Source: a gamma proteobacterium symbiont of Ctena orbiculata (GTDB lineage: Bacteria > Pseudomonadota > Gammaproteobacteria > Chromatiales > Chromatiaceae). From it: a DNA stretch of 51,441 nucleotides. Shown here piece by piece: positions 31,691 to 44,194 of the stretch. The notes under the pieces were generated by a model that did no database searches, was not told where the DNA came from, and saw only the letters and a program-made list of their open reading frames with translations. The first letter of the stretch is position 1. Each line of letters starts with the position of its first letter. Location of the stretch: positions 1 to 51,441 of the forward strand of contig NATW01000124.1 in NCBI GenBank assembly GCA_003094555.1, given 5' to 3'. The position numbers and the translations under genes are program-made.

Positions 31691-32599
31691 ATGAATATGA
31701 AAAAAGGCATTGCGATTTGGACCACGACACTCTTAGGTTTGGCCGTTGCACAAACCGGCATTGGATCGACTATTGAACACTCGGTGGATGCCTCGGTTCT
31801 CGGGGTCATCCCGGTGATCTATGGCGACCACACGATCAATTCCTCGTTGGCGTCGGCAAGCACGGGGAGTTACATATTTGAGGCGCAGGCGGGGGATGCG
31901 GTACGTGTAGTGGCTGCCGGTCACACAAACGACTTTGACTCAAGCATAGAGTTGCGTGATCCTTCGGGAGCTGTGGTTAACTCGACAAATTGCAGTGTAA
32001 ACCGGTATAGCGCTTGTAGCACACAGTTGAGCGAGTCACTCAGCATGACGGGCACCCACTACATCAATGTCACGGATGCCGGGGGGGACAATGCGGGTAG
32101 CTACACCATGCACCTGGATCTTTACCCGCCATCCGACCCAATGGGAAACAACTGGGACGGTCTGGGTTATTATAGCCTTGTCAACGATAGCCTCGGTCAT
32201 GCGGGGGATCACGATATCTTCGGTTTCTGGGGTGCCAACGGCTCAGGTGTCAGCGTCAGCGTGGATGGGTTATCCAATGATTTGGATTCAAGCCTACAGA
32301 TTTGGGGCCCCTCTGGGAATCCGGCTCTATTTGATAGTAATTGTTCCACCAACCGGTACAACTCATGCTCCGTAATTGCTAACCTCGATTTGGTTGAAGA
32401 CGGGCTTTACCTCATGGCGCTCTCGGACGCCGGGTTTAACAATATTGGCAGCTATAATCTTGAATTGGCTTGCACCTATGGCGATTGCCCAGTCGACCGG
32501 GCCGCACCCCCTGTTCCCGTCCCCGCCGCCGCCTGGCTGTTTGCATCAGCACTGGGTTTCACCGGTTTTTGGTTTAGAAAGAGAAAACCCACCACGTAA
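31691..32599 (+). CDS. Secreted two-repeat protein with VPxPA-CTERM sorting tail
   Basis: A 302-residue exported protein: signal peptide (KKGIAIWTTTLLGLAVAQTG), two homologous beta-rich domains (SIELRDPSGAVVNSTNCSVNRYS... and SLQIWGPSGNPALFDSNCSTNRYN..., each ending DAG-N-GSY), then the tail VPVPAAAWLFASALG followed by a basic RKRK cluster. The domains resemble bacterial pre-peptidase C-type domains; paired cysteines in each suggest disulfides. The tail is a PEP-CTERM-type signal for exosortase processing and surface display. The start is ATG 31691, nine bases after AAGGAG. Confidence 0.85.
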   Translation: MNMKKGIAIWTTTLLGLAVAQTGIGSTIEHSVDASVLGVIPVIYGDHTINSSLASASTGSYIFEAQAGDAVRVVAAGHTNDFDSSIELRDPSGAVVNSTNCSVNRYSACSTQLSESLSMTGTHYINVTDAGGDNAGSYTMHLDLYPPSDPMGNNWDGLGYYSLVNDSLGHAGDHDIFGFWGANGSGVSVSVDGLSNDLDSSLQIWGPSGNPALFDSNCSTNRYNSCSVIANLDLVEDGLYLMALSDAGFNNIGSYNLELACTYGDCPVDRAAPPVPVPAAAWLFASALGFTGFWFRKRKPTT

Positions 32600-32666
32600 A
32601 ACCTGATCGACAGTGAGTGGATCTCCCATTGCAGATGTTGTAAACATTCTGTGCTCCAGATGAAAG

Positions 32667-32695
32667 TGCCCGTCACGCAAGTGGCGGGCATTTTT
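32667..32695 (+). terminator. Rho-independent terminator of the CTERM protein gene
   Basis: TGCCCGTCAC (32667-32676) and GTGGCGGGCA (32681-32690) form a ten-pair stem with one G-U pair and a GCAA loop, followed by five T residues. Confidence 0.92.
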
Positions 32696-32765
32696 GTCCG
32701 ATATGCCCAGTCCAAGCGGGTACCCGCAACGAGCTGGGCTTCAATTCAATAATAAAATAATCTTG

Positions 32766-33440
32766 TTACACATCCCCCCACATCCGCAACAAATTGGCAT
32801 AAGACTTATCCACCAACCCGGTAGTCTCGGCCTCCGGTTCCGTCGCCAACAGATGCTCCCTGGCCAGATCCAATTCATACAGCAACTCCCGCCGCGCCGG
32901 ATCCCGCACGTAGCTCTGAATCCACGCCAGCGCCACCAGGCGTTCACCCTCGGTCACTTCCTCCACGTGATGCAGGCTGGATGAGGGATAGATCACCGCA
33001 CTCCCCGCCTTCAGTTTCACCCGCTTTTCACTGAAGGTGGTGCGGACCACCAACTCCCCTCCCTGATAGGTCTCGGGCTCACGTAGAAATATGGTCATCG
33101 ATACATCACTGCGAAAGCGCTGCCCGCTGAGCCCCATCAACGGGTCGTCCACATGGTCGCCGTAGGTCATGCCGGGTTGGTAGCGGGCGAAGATCGGATC
33201 GGCCATGCGGTAGGGGAGCACCGCGGAACGGAAGGTTGGGTTGTTGCCCATGGCGCTGGTGAGGATCCGGATCAGCAGTTCCATCTGTTTCTGTTCGCCC
33301 TTCAGTTCCTGATTGTTTTTCACCCGTTGCGCCGCCTTGCCGGCGGTGAGTTTGCCATCGACGAACTCGGCCTTGGCCAGCACCTCGTCGATCTTCTGCA
33401 GTTGGGGTTGTTGTAGCAGGCCTTCTATCTCAACCAACAT
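32766..33440 (-). CDS. PKHD-type Fe(II)/2-oxoglutarate dioxygenase (PiuC/YbiX)
   Basis: A 224-residue protein of the YbiX/PiuC family with the iron ligands His96-x-Asp98 (YGDHVDD) and His157 or 158 (SLHHVEE), plus an arginine (Arg167) for 2-oxoglutarate. The length matches E. coli YbiX (225). Family members are often linked to iron uptake, but the natural substrate is not settled. Its start overlaps the end of the receiver-like gene by 11 bases, so the two are co-translated. Confidence 0.92.
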   Translation of the reverse strand: MLVEIEGLLQQPQLQKIDEVLAKAEFVDGKLTAGKAAQRVKNNQELKGEQKQMELLIRILTSAMGNNPTFRSAVLPYRMADPIFARYQPGMTYGDHVDDPLMGLSGQRFRSDVSMTIFLREPETYQGGELVVRTTFSEKRVKLKAGSAVIYPSSSLHHVEEVTEGERLVALAWIQSYVRDPARRELLYELDLAREHLLATEPEAETTGLVDKSYANLLRMWGDV

Positions 33441-33816
33441 CTTGGATACCCTCCAAAGCTGCCTGCATGCTCATTGTCTCGATGGGAAAGGTCAACACGG
33501 CATGCACGGGGTAGCGCTGTTTTATTTTTTCCAGATTCTCCAGATACTTTTTATCGATCAGCACGATCACCTTCGCCGCCAGATCATAACGCTGCAGGGT
33601 GGCGAGGAGTGATTCCAGGTTGCTGATGCGATCGCGGAATTGGGGATCGGCGTAGTACTCCGCGACAACGACTTCGGGGTGGTGGCGTTTCAGCCAGGCC
33701 TGGGCCTTGCGTACCGAGTTGACCATCTCCACCCGGTAGCCGTTATGCTGATAGAGGGGCACGAAGTTGGGGTAGCCTCCCAGTTCGACCAGAGTGAGCA
33801 ATTCCCGATCTTCCAT
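33430..33816 (-). CDS. Degenerate response-regulator receiver-like protein
   Basis: A 128-residue protein with the alternating strand-helix pattern of a receiver domain (LVELGGYPNFVPLYQHNGYRV, then PEVVVAEYYAD, then AAKVIVLIDKKYLE with the switch lysine region near VHAVLTFPIE). The phospho-acceptor aspartate after strand 3 appears to be Ala/Glu, so it is probably not phosphorylated in the normal way. Upstream of and overlapping the dioxygenase gene. The fold assignment is by pattern only. Confidence 0.6.
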   Translation of the reverse strand: MEDRELLTLVELGGYPNFVPLYQHNGYRVEMVNSVRKAQAWLKRHHPEVVVAEYYADPQFRDRISNLESLLATLQRYDLAAKVIVLIDKKYLENLEKIKQRYPVHAVLTFPIETMSMQAALEGIQDVG

Positions 33817-33916
33817 ACGCTTGATTTTACCTCACTGGAGCCTGATCATACTCGTCGAAACTCTGCACGATGCAGAGTTTACCCGGTAAAAAATCACTAC
33901 AGCAGTATCTAGTATC

Positions 33917-34240
33917 ATGCAACTTAATCTGATTATCGACGACTGGTCAATGAACCTGGAGATCCCAGAGGGTTATCTGGATTCGATGCAGGCATCATTC
34001 GAGAAGATGGACAGGGATATGGACAGGGGGTGGCAGATCGGCCAAAGCTGGGTCAGAGATCCTAATGCCACCCAACGCTGCCAACTGGTTGCGGGCAAAC
34101 TGCTGACCGCGTTGGAGACCGACAATGAGCAGCTTGCCCTGATGATGGGGGGTTATATCCTGTCGCGTATGCCCGAGGTGAAGCGGGTGGTCATCGACAA
34201 CACCGGCTCACCCGAGGAGACCAGCTTCAGTCACAGTTAA
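33917..34240 (+). CDS. Small conserved-looking protein, unknown
   Basis: A 107-residue soluble protein starting MQLNLIIDDWSMNLEIPEGY, mixed helix, one cysteine, no signal peptide. A helix with QLVAGKLLTALETDNEQLAL and the tail ILSRMPEVKRVVIDNTG give it a compact, gene-like composition. No good ribosome site is visible and no family recognised. It converges on the next gene with three bases between stop codons. Confidence 0.65.
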   Translation: MQLNLIIDDWSMNLEIPEGYLDSMQASFEKMDRDMDRGWQIGQSWVRDPNATQRCQLVAGKLLTALETDNEQLALMMGGYILSRMPEVKRVVIDNTGSPEETSFSHS

Positions 34241-34243
34241 TCG

Positions 34244-35287
34244 CTAGAGCGGGTTGGCCTCAAGCAGCGACATGATCTCCACCCGGGCCCGGTCCGGCTG
34301 TTCACGGTAGAGTCTCAGCAACCCCATCGCCAATCGCTGCCAATGTTCCCTGCCCGCCTGGGCAGTGGTTATCAATGGCTCCCAATCCCCCTGCTTGTAC
34401 CAACTCTCATAGGCGCTGATCAGGCCGGGAAAGAGTTTTTTACGCATCCCGGTGATGCCGCCAACAAAGAAGTGGATCGAGGCGCGATCCTCCCGTTCGA
34501 TGAGACTCGGCAGGGTCACCTGGCAGTCGGCCAGGTGGTCACGCAGCGCACGCGCCATCAACTCTGCCGGCGAATGACCGAGATCGGAGAGCATCCGGTT
34601 CCAGTTCTCCCCCAGCACCCTGCCCGCCTGATACTCCCCCTGCTCGTGGAGCAGCACCACATCCAGCTCCTTCTCCACCATCTCATCGAGGGCCTGTTCA
34701 AGATTTTCCTCGAAATCGTAGTAGTTGAAGGCTCGGCCCATGGCGTTGTCCGGGCGGTGCCAGCGCCAGTTTTCCAGTCGCTCCCACAGCAGGCGCCGGA
34801 ACGACTCGCGGCGGATATAGATTCGATCCCCTTGACTCATCGCCGCCGGGGCCATCAGATCCCGCGCCAGCTCGCGCCCGGCAACCCAGACCGAGGCGCC
34901 ACCCGGCTCCTCCCGGCGCTCCAGGTGACCAAGAAAAAAGAGGGGCTTGCCCTTCAACCCATAACCGGCGCTGTAGACCAGGCCGTAGGGGTCGAGGAGT
35001 TGATTGACCCTATCCACATCGAAGGGATCGATGGAATCCCCCTCGAAAGGCAGGGGTGCGAAGTCGTCATCGCTGAGGGAGTCCCAGAGTCTCTCCCGTT
35101 CAGTCAGCCACTCGCCCACGGACTCGTTGGTCAGGGCAACCCCGTAGTCGAGACCGTTCTCCCAGCGGTAATACTCGCGCATCTTCAACAGGTAGGTGCA
35201 GAGGCCATAGTCGGCGCCATGGCGTGCATCGGAGATATGGCAATTCCTCTGCACGGTACAGCAGAGTTGGCGCAGCGAACCATTCAT
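34244..35287 (-). CDS. Conserved protein resembling the Sfum_1244 family
   Basis: A 347-residue cytoplasmic protein. The N-terminus MNGSLRQLCCTVQRNCHISDARHG contains a Cys-Cys and another Cys plus two histidines, then YGLCTYLLKMREYYRWE. This N-terminal block is what I recall from an uncharacterised family named after Syntrophobacter Sfum_1244; the function is unknown. The cysteine and histidine cluster could bind metal. The C-terminal third is helical. Start ATG 35287. Confidence 0.65.
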   Translation of the reverse strand: MNGSLRQLCCTVQRNCHISDARHGADYGLCTYLLKMREYYRWENGLDYGVALTNESVGEWLTERERLWDSLSDDDFAPLPFEGDSIDPFDVDRVNQLLDPYGLVYSAGYGLKGKPLFFLGHLERREEPGGASVWVAGRELARDLMAPAAMSQGDRIYIRRESFRRLLWERLENWRWHRPDNAMGRAFNYYDFEENLEQALDEMVEKELDVVLLHEQGEYQAGRVLGENWNRMLSDLGHSPAELMARALRDHLADCQVTLPSLIEREDRASIHFFVGGITGMRKKLFPGLISAYESWYKQGDWEPLITTAQAGREHWQRLAMGLLRLYREQPDRARVEIMSLLEANPL

Positions 35288-35473
35288 TGATCTGCCTCGC
35301 CAGGAAACGGCAGAGGTGTGACACTATTGGCGACTATCATAATCCTGCATCCTCACCCGTGGGGAAAAGCGTCGGGCATATGCTTAAATCCTATCCAGAC
35401 AGGACTCATTTACCACCCCCATTCTTCAGGGTATTCAAGCCGCCGCTTCGACTAGTCCAAGGCTGCAAATTGC

Positions 35474-36517
35474 TCAATACTCGATGATTTCTCTCAACAG
35501 TGCGGTAGCGAAACAGCCTGCAGGCAGAAAAAATCTCACTTCAAGGCAGCCATCCTCGGGAAAACCCCATATGAGATCCTGCAGGCGCACCCGTAGCGGT
35601 CTGCGCTCCTGCTCCAGGCCTACATGCTCGAGGCCATTGCGCCAGCTCTCGAATCCGGAAAGCACCCTGGCTTCCAGTTCACCGGCCAGGCCGTTGACCA
35701 GGGGGAGCCCCCGCCCCCAAAGAGGTCCGCTGGGATGGATATCCTGCAATCCACAGCGTCGCGAAAGCTCGGCATTCTCTGCCTGGTCATGGGCAAACCC
35801 CGAGCGACTGCCATCCAGGTTGAAGTAATCCCCCGCTAACGGCTGATTCCAGTTCCCCTGCCGGATACGCTCTGCCAGGACCTGATTGAAGAGTTGGGAC
35901 CGCACCGCGGATATCACCAGTCCGCGCAGCTGCCGCTTCATGGACGACCGGGGTTGGGAGAAGAGTTGCTCCGCCAAGGCAAGGTTCTGGTAGTCATGGC
36001 CGAAGCGCTGTTCACCGAAATAGTTGGGCATCCCTGAATCCCGCAATTGGATAAGACCCTGTTCCAGTTCCGTCCTGTCAGCGCTCAGATCCCGAATACG
36101 GATTTGAAATCGATTCCCCCGCAGGGCACCGCGACGCAGCTTGCGCCGGTGCCGCTGCACCTGCAGGACCTGAATAAGGTCGTTGTCCAGCTGACCCCAA
36201 TCCGGCTCGGGCCGTCCCGCCATGCGCAGGGAGAACCACTGGGTGGTCACCGCATGCCGGTCTTTCATGCCCGCATAACTGACATCCTTGGTCGGGATGC
36301 CCGCCAACCCGGCCAGCTGGCCGGCCAGCCAGTGGGTATTGGTCTGGCGCTTTTTGATATGCAACAGCAGATGTTCACCATCACCGTCCGCTTCGAAACC
36401 CAACACCTCATCGACCTGAAAATCCTCGGGGAATGCGCGGATCACCCCGCTCCCCGGCGTGTCACCGCAGACACGCGGCATGCTTTCCAGGGGTTGCCAG
36501 GGAGTATCAGTCGTCAA
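35474..36517 (-). CDS. truD: tRNA pseudouridine(13) synthase TruD
   Basis: A 347-residue TruD. The catalytic motif [12 protein letters not shown] (Asp in the KDRHA loop) and the conserved NYFGEQRFG and [13 protein letters not shown] blocks are present. The enzyme converts U13 of tRNA-Glu and others to pseudouridine. The TTG at 36517 is chosen as start: a GGAGG site lies ten bases upstream and the N-terminus then aligns with E. coli TruD; an ATG at 36481 is the alternative. It overlaps the end of ispF by 11 bases. Confidence 0.95.
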   Translation of the reverse strand: MTTDTPWQPLESMPRVCGDTPGSGVIRAFPEDFQVDEVLGFEADGDGEHLLLHIKKRQTNTHWLAGQLAGLAGIPTKDVSYAGMKDRHAVTTQWFSLRMAGRPEPDWGQLDNDLIQVLQVQRHRRKLRRGALRGNRFQIRIRDLSADRTELEQGLIQLRDSGMPNYFGEQRFGHDYQNLALAEQLFSQPRSSMKRQLRGLVISAVRSQLFNQVLAERIRQGNWNQPLAGDYFNLDGSRSGFAHDQAENAELSRRCGLQDIHPSGPLWGRGLPLVNGLAGELEARVLSGFESWRNGLEHVGLEQERRPLRVRLQDLIWGFPEDGCLEVRFFLPAGCFATALLREIIEY

Positions 36518-36992
36518 GCCCAGGCCCCTCCAGCAACACGGCCGCCAGGGCGGCAATCCCTTCTTCGCGCCCGGTGAAGCCCATGCCTTCGGTGGTGGTC
36601 GCCTTTATGTTGACTCGCTGCGCCTCCAGCCCCAGATCTTCGGCCAGGCAGTCACGCATGGCAGCGATATAGGGGGCCAGTTTTGGGCGCTGGGCAATAA
36701 TGGTCAGATCCGTATTGGACACCTGCAAGCCACTGCTATGGAGCAGCTGCATCACCCGGCGTAGCAACACCCTGCTGTCGATCCCCGCATAGGAGGCGTC
36801 ATCATCCGGGAAATGCCTGCCGATATCCCCAAGACCGGCCGCACCAAGCAGGGCATCGCACAGGGCGTGAATCACAACATCCCCGTCCGAATGGGCCTTC
36901 AAACCCTGATCATGGGGCACTGCGACACCCCCTAGCACCAGACGTTTGCCGGGTTCAAAACGGTGGGCGTCATAGCCCTGTCCTATACGCAT
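36507..36992 (-). CDS. ispF: 2-C-methyl-D-erythritol 2,4-cyclodiphosphate synthase
   Basis: A 161-residue protein starting [12 protein letters not shown], with the zinc ligands Asp8 and His10 and His42 in [11 protein letters not shown], and DIGRHFPD. It catalyses the cyclisation step of the MEP isoprenoid pathway. ATG 36992 gives the N-terminus seen in other IspF proteins; an ATG four codons upstream is possible. It is co-directional with ispD (38468) but separated from it by a plus-strand HDOD gene. Confidence 0.96.
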   Translation of the reverse strand: MRIGQGYDAHRFEPGKRLVLGGVAVPHDQGLKAHSDGDVVIHALCDALLGAAGLGDIGRHFPDDDASYAGIDSRVLLRRVMQLLHSSGLQVSNTDLTIIAQRPKLAPYIAAMRDCLAEDLGLEAQRVNIKATTTEGMGFTGREEGIAALAAVLLEGPGLDD

Positions 36993-37098
36993 GGGAGTCA
37001 CCATTCTTTTAAAGAGTCAACCACTCGGGTCGATAATATGATCTAGGGCCTGATACCGCCAGTACAATTAATGGAACCCCACACTGAGCAACAAGAAC

Positions 37099-38352
37099 AT
37101 GATTCAAAGAGTAAGCGCAGTCACCAGCAGCAGTGTCAAAAGGATACCTCTACTCAGAAACCTGCCCAAGCGAGTATTGGACTATGTGTTATCCGAAACC
37201 CATGTGGAGCATCAAAATGCCGGGGGCGGAATAGCCACTGTTGGTGAACAGACCGAGCAGGTCTACTATCTGCTGCAGGGTCAAGTGGAGATAGTTTCAG
37301 AAGCGGGTGAACGGACCACCTGCCAGGCCGATCAGCCATGCAGTCTCACACCCCTGGCGGAGCAGTCTCCGAATCAGGATCACATAACCAGCGTCAGTGC
37401 GGTGGACCTGTTGTGTGTCCCCAGGGAGCTCTATAACGCGATCAAGCGTCTTCCCCCGATTGCCAACACCCGCACCAACCAGACCATAGAGCTGAAGGAT
37501 TCGGAAGAGCAGGTAGATACACTCTACTGGGAGTTCTACGAGGCGATCAAAAACGATACCCTGGAACTGCCAAGCATGCCGGATATCACCATGCGCATCG
37601 CACGGGTGATCAATGACAACAATACCGGCAGTGAAGATATCGCCCATGTGGTACAGGCGGACCCCACGGTCGCTGCGCGTATGATCAACGTGGTCAACAG
37701 CGCCGCTTACCGGGGGAAGCATCCGATCGACAATCTCCCAGACGCGGTTACCCGCCTGGGTCGCTCGGTCACCCACAACCTGGTCATCAGCTTCGCCCTG
37801 GGTAAGCTCTTCAACAGCCGTTCCAAGGCGTTGAAAAAGCGCATGCTCGATATCTGGAAGCACCTCAGCTACGTGGCCCCCATCTGCCACGAGCTGGCAA
37901 TTGTCACGCCCGGTCTGGAACCCGATCAGGCCCTTCTGTGCGGTTTACTCCACGATATTGGCGCACTCGCCATTCTCGGCGCGGCCACCAGTAGACCCGA
38001 GCTGGCGGAGAATCCAGAACTGCTCGACCAGGTGATTGACCGGTTGAAGGCGGAAGTGGGTGCCATGGTGTTACGCAAGTGGGAGTTTCCCGACTACTTC
38101 GTCCAGGCGGCCCTGCATGCGGAGGATTGGATGGAGGATATCAGCCATGAACCCGACTATGTGGACCTGGTGGTGATCGCCCAGCTGCACGCCCATATCG
38201 GCACCCCATTGATGCATACCCTTCCCCGGCTCGATCTGGTGCCCGCATTCCACAAACTGGCCCTGGGCAAACTGACCCCGAGGCACTCCATCGGCATCAT
38301 CGACAACGCCAAGGAACAGATACGCGAGTTGCGGGAGCTGTTGGCGATTTAG
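37099..38352 (+). CDS. HDOD-domain signalling protein with N-terminal cNMP-binding-like domain
   Basis: A 417-residue protein. Residues about 15-120 resemble a cyclic-nucleotide-binding fold (LPKRVLDYVLSETHVEHQNA, VYYLLQGQVEIVSEAGE), and about 150-360 form an HDOD domain (LPSMPDITMRIARVIND, VVQADPTVAARMINVVNS, LPDAVTRLGR, CGLLHDIGALAILG). HDOD proteins are usually regulatory and lack metal phosphodiesterase activity. It is transcribed against the surrounding isoprenoid and cell-division genes, so it looks like an insertion into that cluster. Confidence 0.9.
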   Translation: MIQRVSAVTSSSVKRIPLLRNLPKRVLDYVLSETHVEHQNAGGGIATVGEQTEQVYYLLQGQVEIVSEAGERTTCQADQPCSLTPLAEQSPNQDHITSVSAVDLLCVPRELYNAIKRLPPIANTRTNQTIELKDSEEQVDTLYWEFYEAIKNDTLELPSMPDITMRIARVINDNNTGSEDIAHVVQADPTVAARMINVVNSAAYRGKHPIDNLPDAVTRLGRSVTHNLVISFALGKLFNSRSKALKKRMLDIWKHLSYVAPICHELAIVTPGLEPDQALLCGLLHDIGALAILGAATSRPELAENPELLDQVIDRLKAEVGAMVLRKWEFPDYFVQAALHAEDWMEDISHEPDYVDLVVIAQLHAHIGTPLMHTLPRLDLVPAFHKLALGKLTPRHSIGIIDNAKEQIRELRELLAI

Positions 38353-38405
38353 AAAAGAAGAAGTTAGTCCGCAAATTAACGCTAATAAACGCAAATTTAT
38401 TTTCT

Positions 38406-38431
38406 CGTACCCACGCTGGAGCATGGGTACG
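38406..38431. repeat. Small palindrome CGTACCCA-N10-TGGGTACG
   Basis: Perfect 8-bp arms with a 10-base loop in the gap between the convergent HDOD and ispD genes. A similar core occurs in the longer hairpin at 18687-18732, also between convergent genes. Confidence 0.45.
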
Positions 38432-38467
38432 TGAGCCTTCTATATTCGCGATTATCGCTTTGCAAGA

Positions 38468-39169
38468 TCATTCACAACGGGAAAGATAATCCGCCGCCAA
38501 TTGTAGATCCTCCGGGCGGGTGATCTTGATATTGCTTGCATCCCCCTCCACCATCAATGGACGATGGCCAGCCAGTTCCATTGCACTGGCGTCATCGGTC
38601 ACCAATGCCTCTTTGGTGATGGCACTTGCAAGGGCCTGGTAGAGCGGGCCAAGGCGAAACATCTGTGGGGTCAAGGCATGCCAGAGGCCTTCCCGGGGGA
38701 CGGTGTGTGCCACACCGCCGTCGCTGTCCACCGCTTTCAGGGTATCGCGGACCGGTACGCCTAACAGGCCACCCACAGGGTGCTTCATCAAGGTATCGAT
38801 CAAACGATCAAGATCGATTCGGGAGAGACAGGGGCGCGCCGCATCGTGTACCAGCACCCAATCATCATCGGTGGCCTGTTGCCGTAGCGCTGCCAGGGCA
38901 TTCAGTACCGAGTGGCAGCGCTCCTCTCCGCCCTCGACCCTGACGATTCTCGGATCATCGGCGAAGTCGCACCCCCGCCACAGTTCATCCTCAGGGGAGA
39001 GCGCCAGGTAGACCCCTTCGATGCGGGGATGGCTCAGCAGCCTCTCCAGGCTATGATCGATAACCCGTCTACCCGCCAGGTCCAGGTACTGTTTGGGGAT
39101 CGCGGCACCCATGCGATGTCCCACACCCGCTGCCGGGACTACAGCCCAGCATCGCACCCTGCTACTCAT
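38468..39169 (-). CDS. ispD: 2-C-methyl-D-erythritol 4-phosphate cytidylyltransferase
   Basis: A 233-residue cytidylyltransferase with the CTP-binding loop PAAGVGHRMGAAIPKQYLDL, the VHDAARP motif and LVTDDASAMELAG near the C-terminus. It makes CDP-methylerythritol in the MEP pathway. The start is ATG 39169, overlapping the stop of ftsB by eight bases; a start four codons upstream is less likely. The ftsB-ispD pair is the usual gammaproteobacterial arrangement. Confidence 0.96.
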   Translation of the reverse strand: MSSRVRCWAVVPAAGVGHRMGAAIPKQYLDLAGRRVIDHSLERLLSHPRIEGVYLALSPEDELWRGCDFADDPRIVRVEGGEERCHSVLNALAALRQQATDDDWVLVHDAARPCLSRIDLDRLIDTLMKHPVGGLLGVPVRDTLKAVDSDGGVAHTVPREGLWHALTPQMFRLGPLYQALASAITKEALVTDDASAMELAGHRPLMVEGDASNIKITRPEDLQLAADYLSRCE

Positions 39170-39455
39170 CCCCTTTCTCATCGCTCGGTGCGATGACCTG
39201 ATAGAAGGTCTCCCCCTCCTTGATCATACCGAGCTCGCTGCGGGCCCGCTCTTCGATGGCGGTCTGACCGCTGCGCAGGTCCTCCACCTCCGCCTGCAGG
39301 GCGCGGTTGCGTTCCCGCAACCCCACCAACTCCTTCTGCAGTTGGCTGATCTCCTGTTTCAGATTGTTGACCTCAGCCAGGCTCCCCTCGCCCACCCACA
39401 GGCGGTACTGCAAAAAAAGCAGCAGTCCGACCAGTATGGCTATCACCACTCGCAC
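39162..39455 (-). CDS. ftsB: Cell division protein FtsB
   Basis: A 97-residue bitopic membrane protein: short cytoplasmic start, one membrane helix (about 3-20, VVIAILVGLLLFLQYRLW), then a periplasmic leucine-zipper-like coiled coil (VNNLKQEISQLQKELVGL...). It forms the FtsQLB complex of the divisome. The gene order eno-ftsB-ispD is conserved in gammaproteobacteria. Confidence 0.94.
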   Translation of the reverse strand: MRVVIAILVGLLLFLQYRLWVGEGSLAEVNNLKQEISQLQKELVGLRERNRALQAEVEDLRSGQTAIEERARSELGMIKEGETFYQVIAPSDEKGDE

Positions 39456-39460
39456 GGGCT

Positions 39461-39477
39461 AGGGCCTGTTGACACCG
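39461..39477. repeat. Copy of the GGGCCTGTTGACA repeat
   Basis: AGGGCCTGTTGACA followed by CCG, in the 25-base gap between eno and ftsB. It matches the left half of the palindrome at 19395-19418; the right arm is only partly kept. Confidence 0.4.
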
Positions 39478-39480
39478 GGA

Positions 39481-40788
<1,308 letters not shown>

Positions 40789-40854
40789 TCAGTAAATAAA
40801 TGTGGTGATATCAGTTAACCAAGATAGTGTTACAGCCAGGTGTATGTAACAGCC

Positions 40855-43665
<2,811 letters not shown>

Positions 43666-44025
43666 ATGATTAAATTTGCTAAGGTCCTGAGCGTCGCTGC
43701 TCTCGTTGCTGTCTCCACAACCGCATCAGCATGGTGGGGCGGTCCCGGCTACGGTAACCGTGGCTGGAACAACGATGGCTGGGGCGATGGCTGGGGCGAT
43801 GGTTCCGGCGACTTCAGCTTTGGTATGAGTGGCAGTGGGCGTGGTTCCGGCTATGGCCGTGGCAATAACTACTATCGCGACTACGGTGGCTACGGTCCTT
43901 ACGGCTATGGCGCGCCTTATGGCTATGGTGCCCCATATGGCGCCCCATATGGCGCACCATACGGTGCTGCACCTTATGGCTACCCACCTGCAGCTCCGGC
44001 TGCGCCTGCTGCACCCGCTAAATAA
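43666..44025 (+). CDS. Sulfur globule envelope protein (SgpA/SgpB-like)
   Basis: A 119-residue protein with a signal peptide ([22 protein letters not shown]) and a mature part built almost only of Gly, Tyr, Trp, Asn, Pro and Ala, including several [13 protein letters not shown] repeats and a Pro/Ala tail. This composition and layout are those of the CV1/CV2 sulfur globule proteins of Allochromatium, structural proteins of the envelope around periplasmic sulfur globules. A GAGGAAGAAAGC site precedes the ATG and a terminator follows, so it is a single-gene unit. Its presence fits sulfur storage and later oxidation by Dsr. Confidence 0.85.
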   Translation: MIKFAKVLSVAALVAVSTTASAWWGGPGYGNRGWNNDGWGDGWGDGSGDFSFGMSGSGRGSGYGRGNNYYRDYGGYGPYGYGAPYGYGAPYGAPYGAPYGAAPYGYPPAAPAAPAAPAK

Positions 44026-44042
44026 GCGATCAGTCAGGAGCA

Positions 44043-44077
44043 CAAAAAAAAGTCGGCCACATGGCCGGCTTTTTTTA
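44043..44077 (+). terminator. Rho-independent terminator after the sulfur globule gene
   Basis: AGTCGGCCA (44051-44059) and TGGCCGGCT (44062-44070) pair (one G-U) around a two-base loop, with A residues before and seven T residues after, so it could work in both directions. Confidence 0.92.
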
Positions 44078-44114
44078 TTGGATATGATCTAAGATAATAA
44101 AAATCCTAAAATTA

Positions 44115-44130
44115 CTTGATCCGGATCAAG
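44115..44130. promoter_or_regulatory. Perfect FNR box upstream of fnr
   Basis: CTTGATCCGGATCAAG is a perfect 16-bp palindrome containing TTGAT-N4-ATCAA, the consensus site of FNR/Anr. It lies 65 bases before the fnr start codon and 90 bases after the sulfur globule gene, which suggests autoregulation of fnr. Confidence 0.88.
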
Positions 44131-44194
44131 AACATCTGGAAAAATAGGAGGGGAGAAATCCCTAAAAGAGTGCACCTTGAGTTGGAGCGGTTCC

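Noticed and set aside
40828-40851. TGTTACA-N10-TGTAACA as an operator of eno
   Set aside because: A single palindrome with AT-rich arms could occur by chance and no related site was seen elsewhere.
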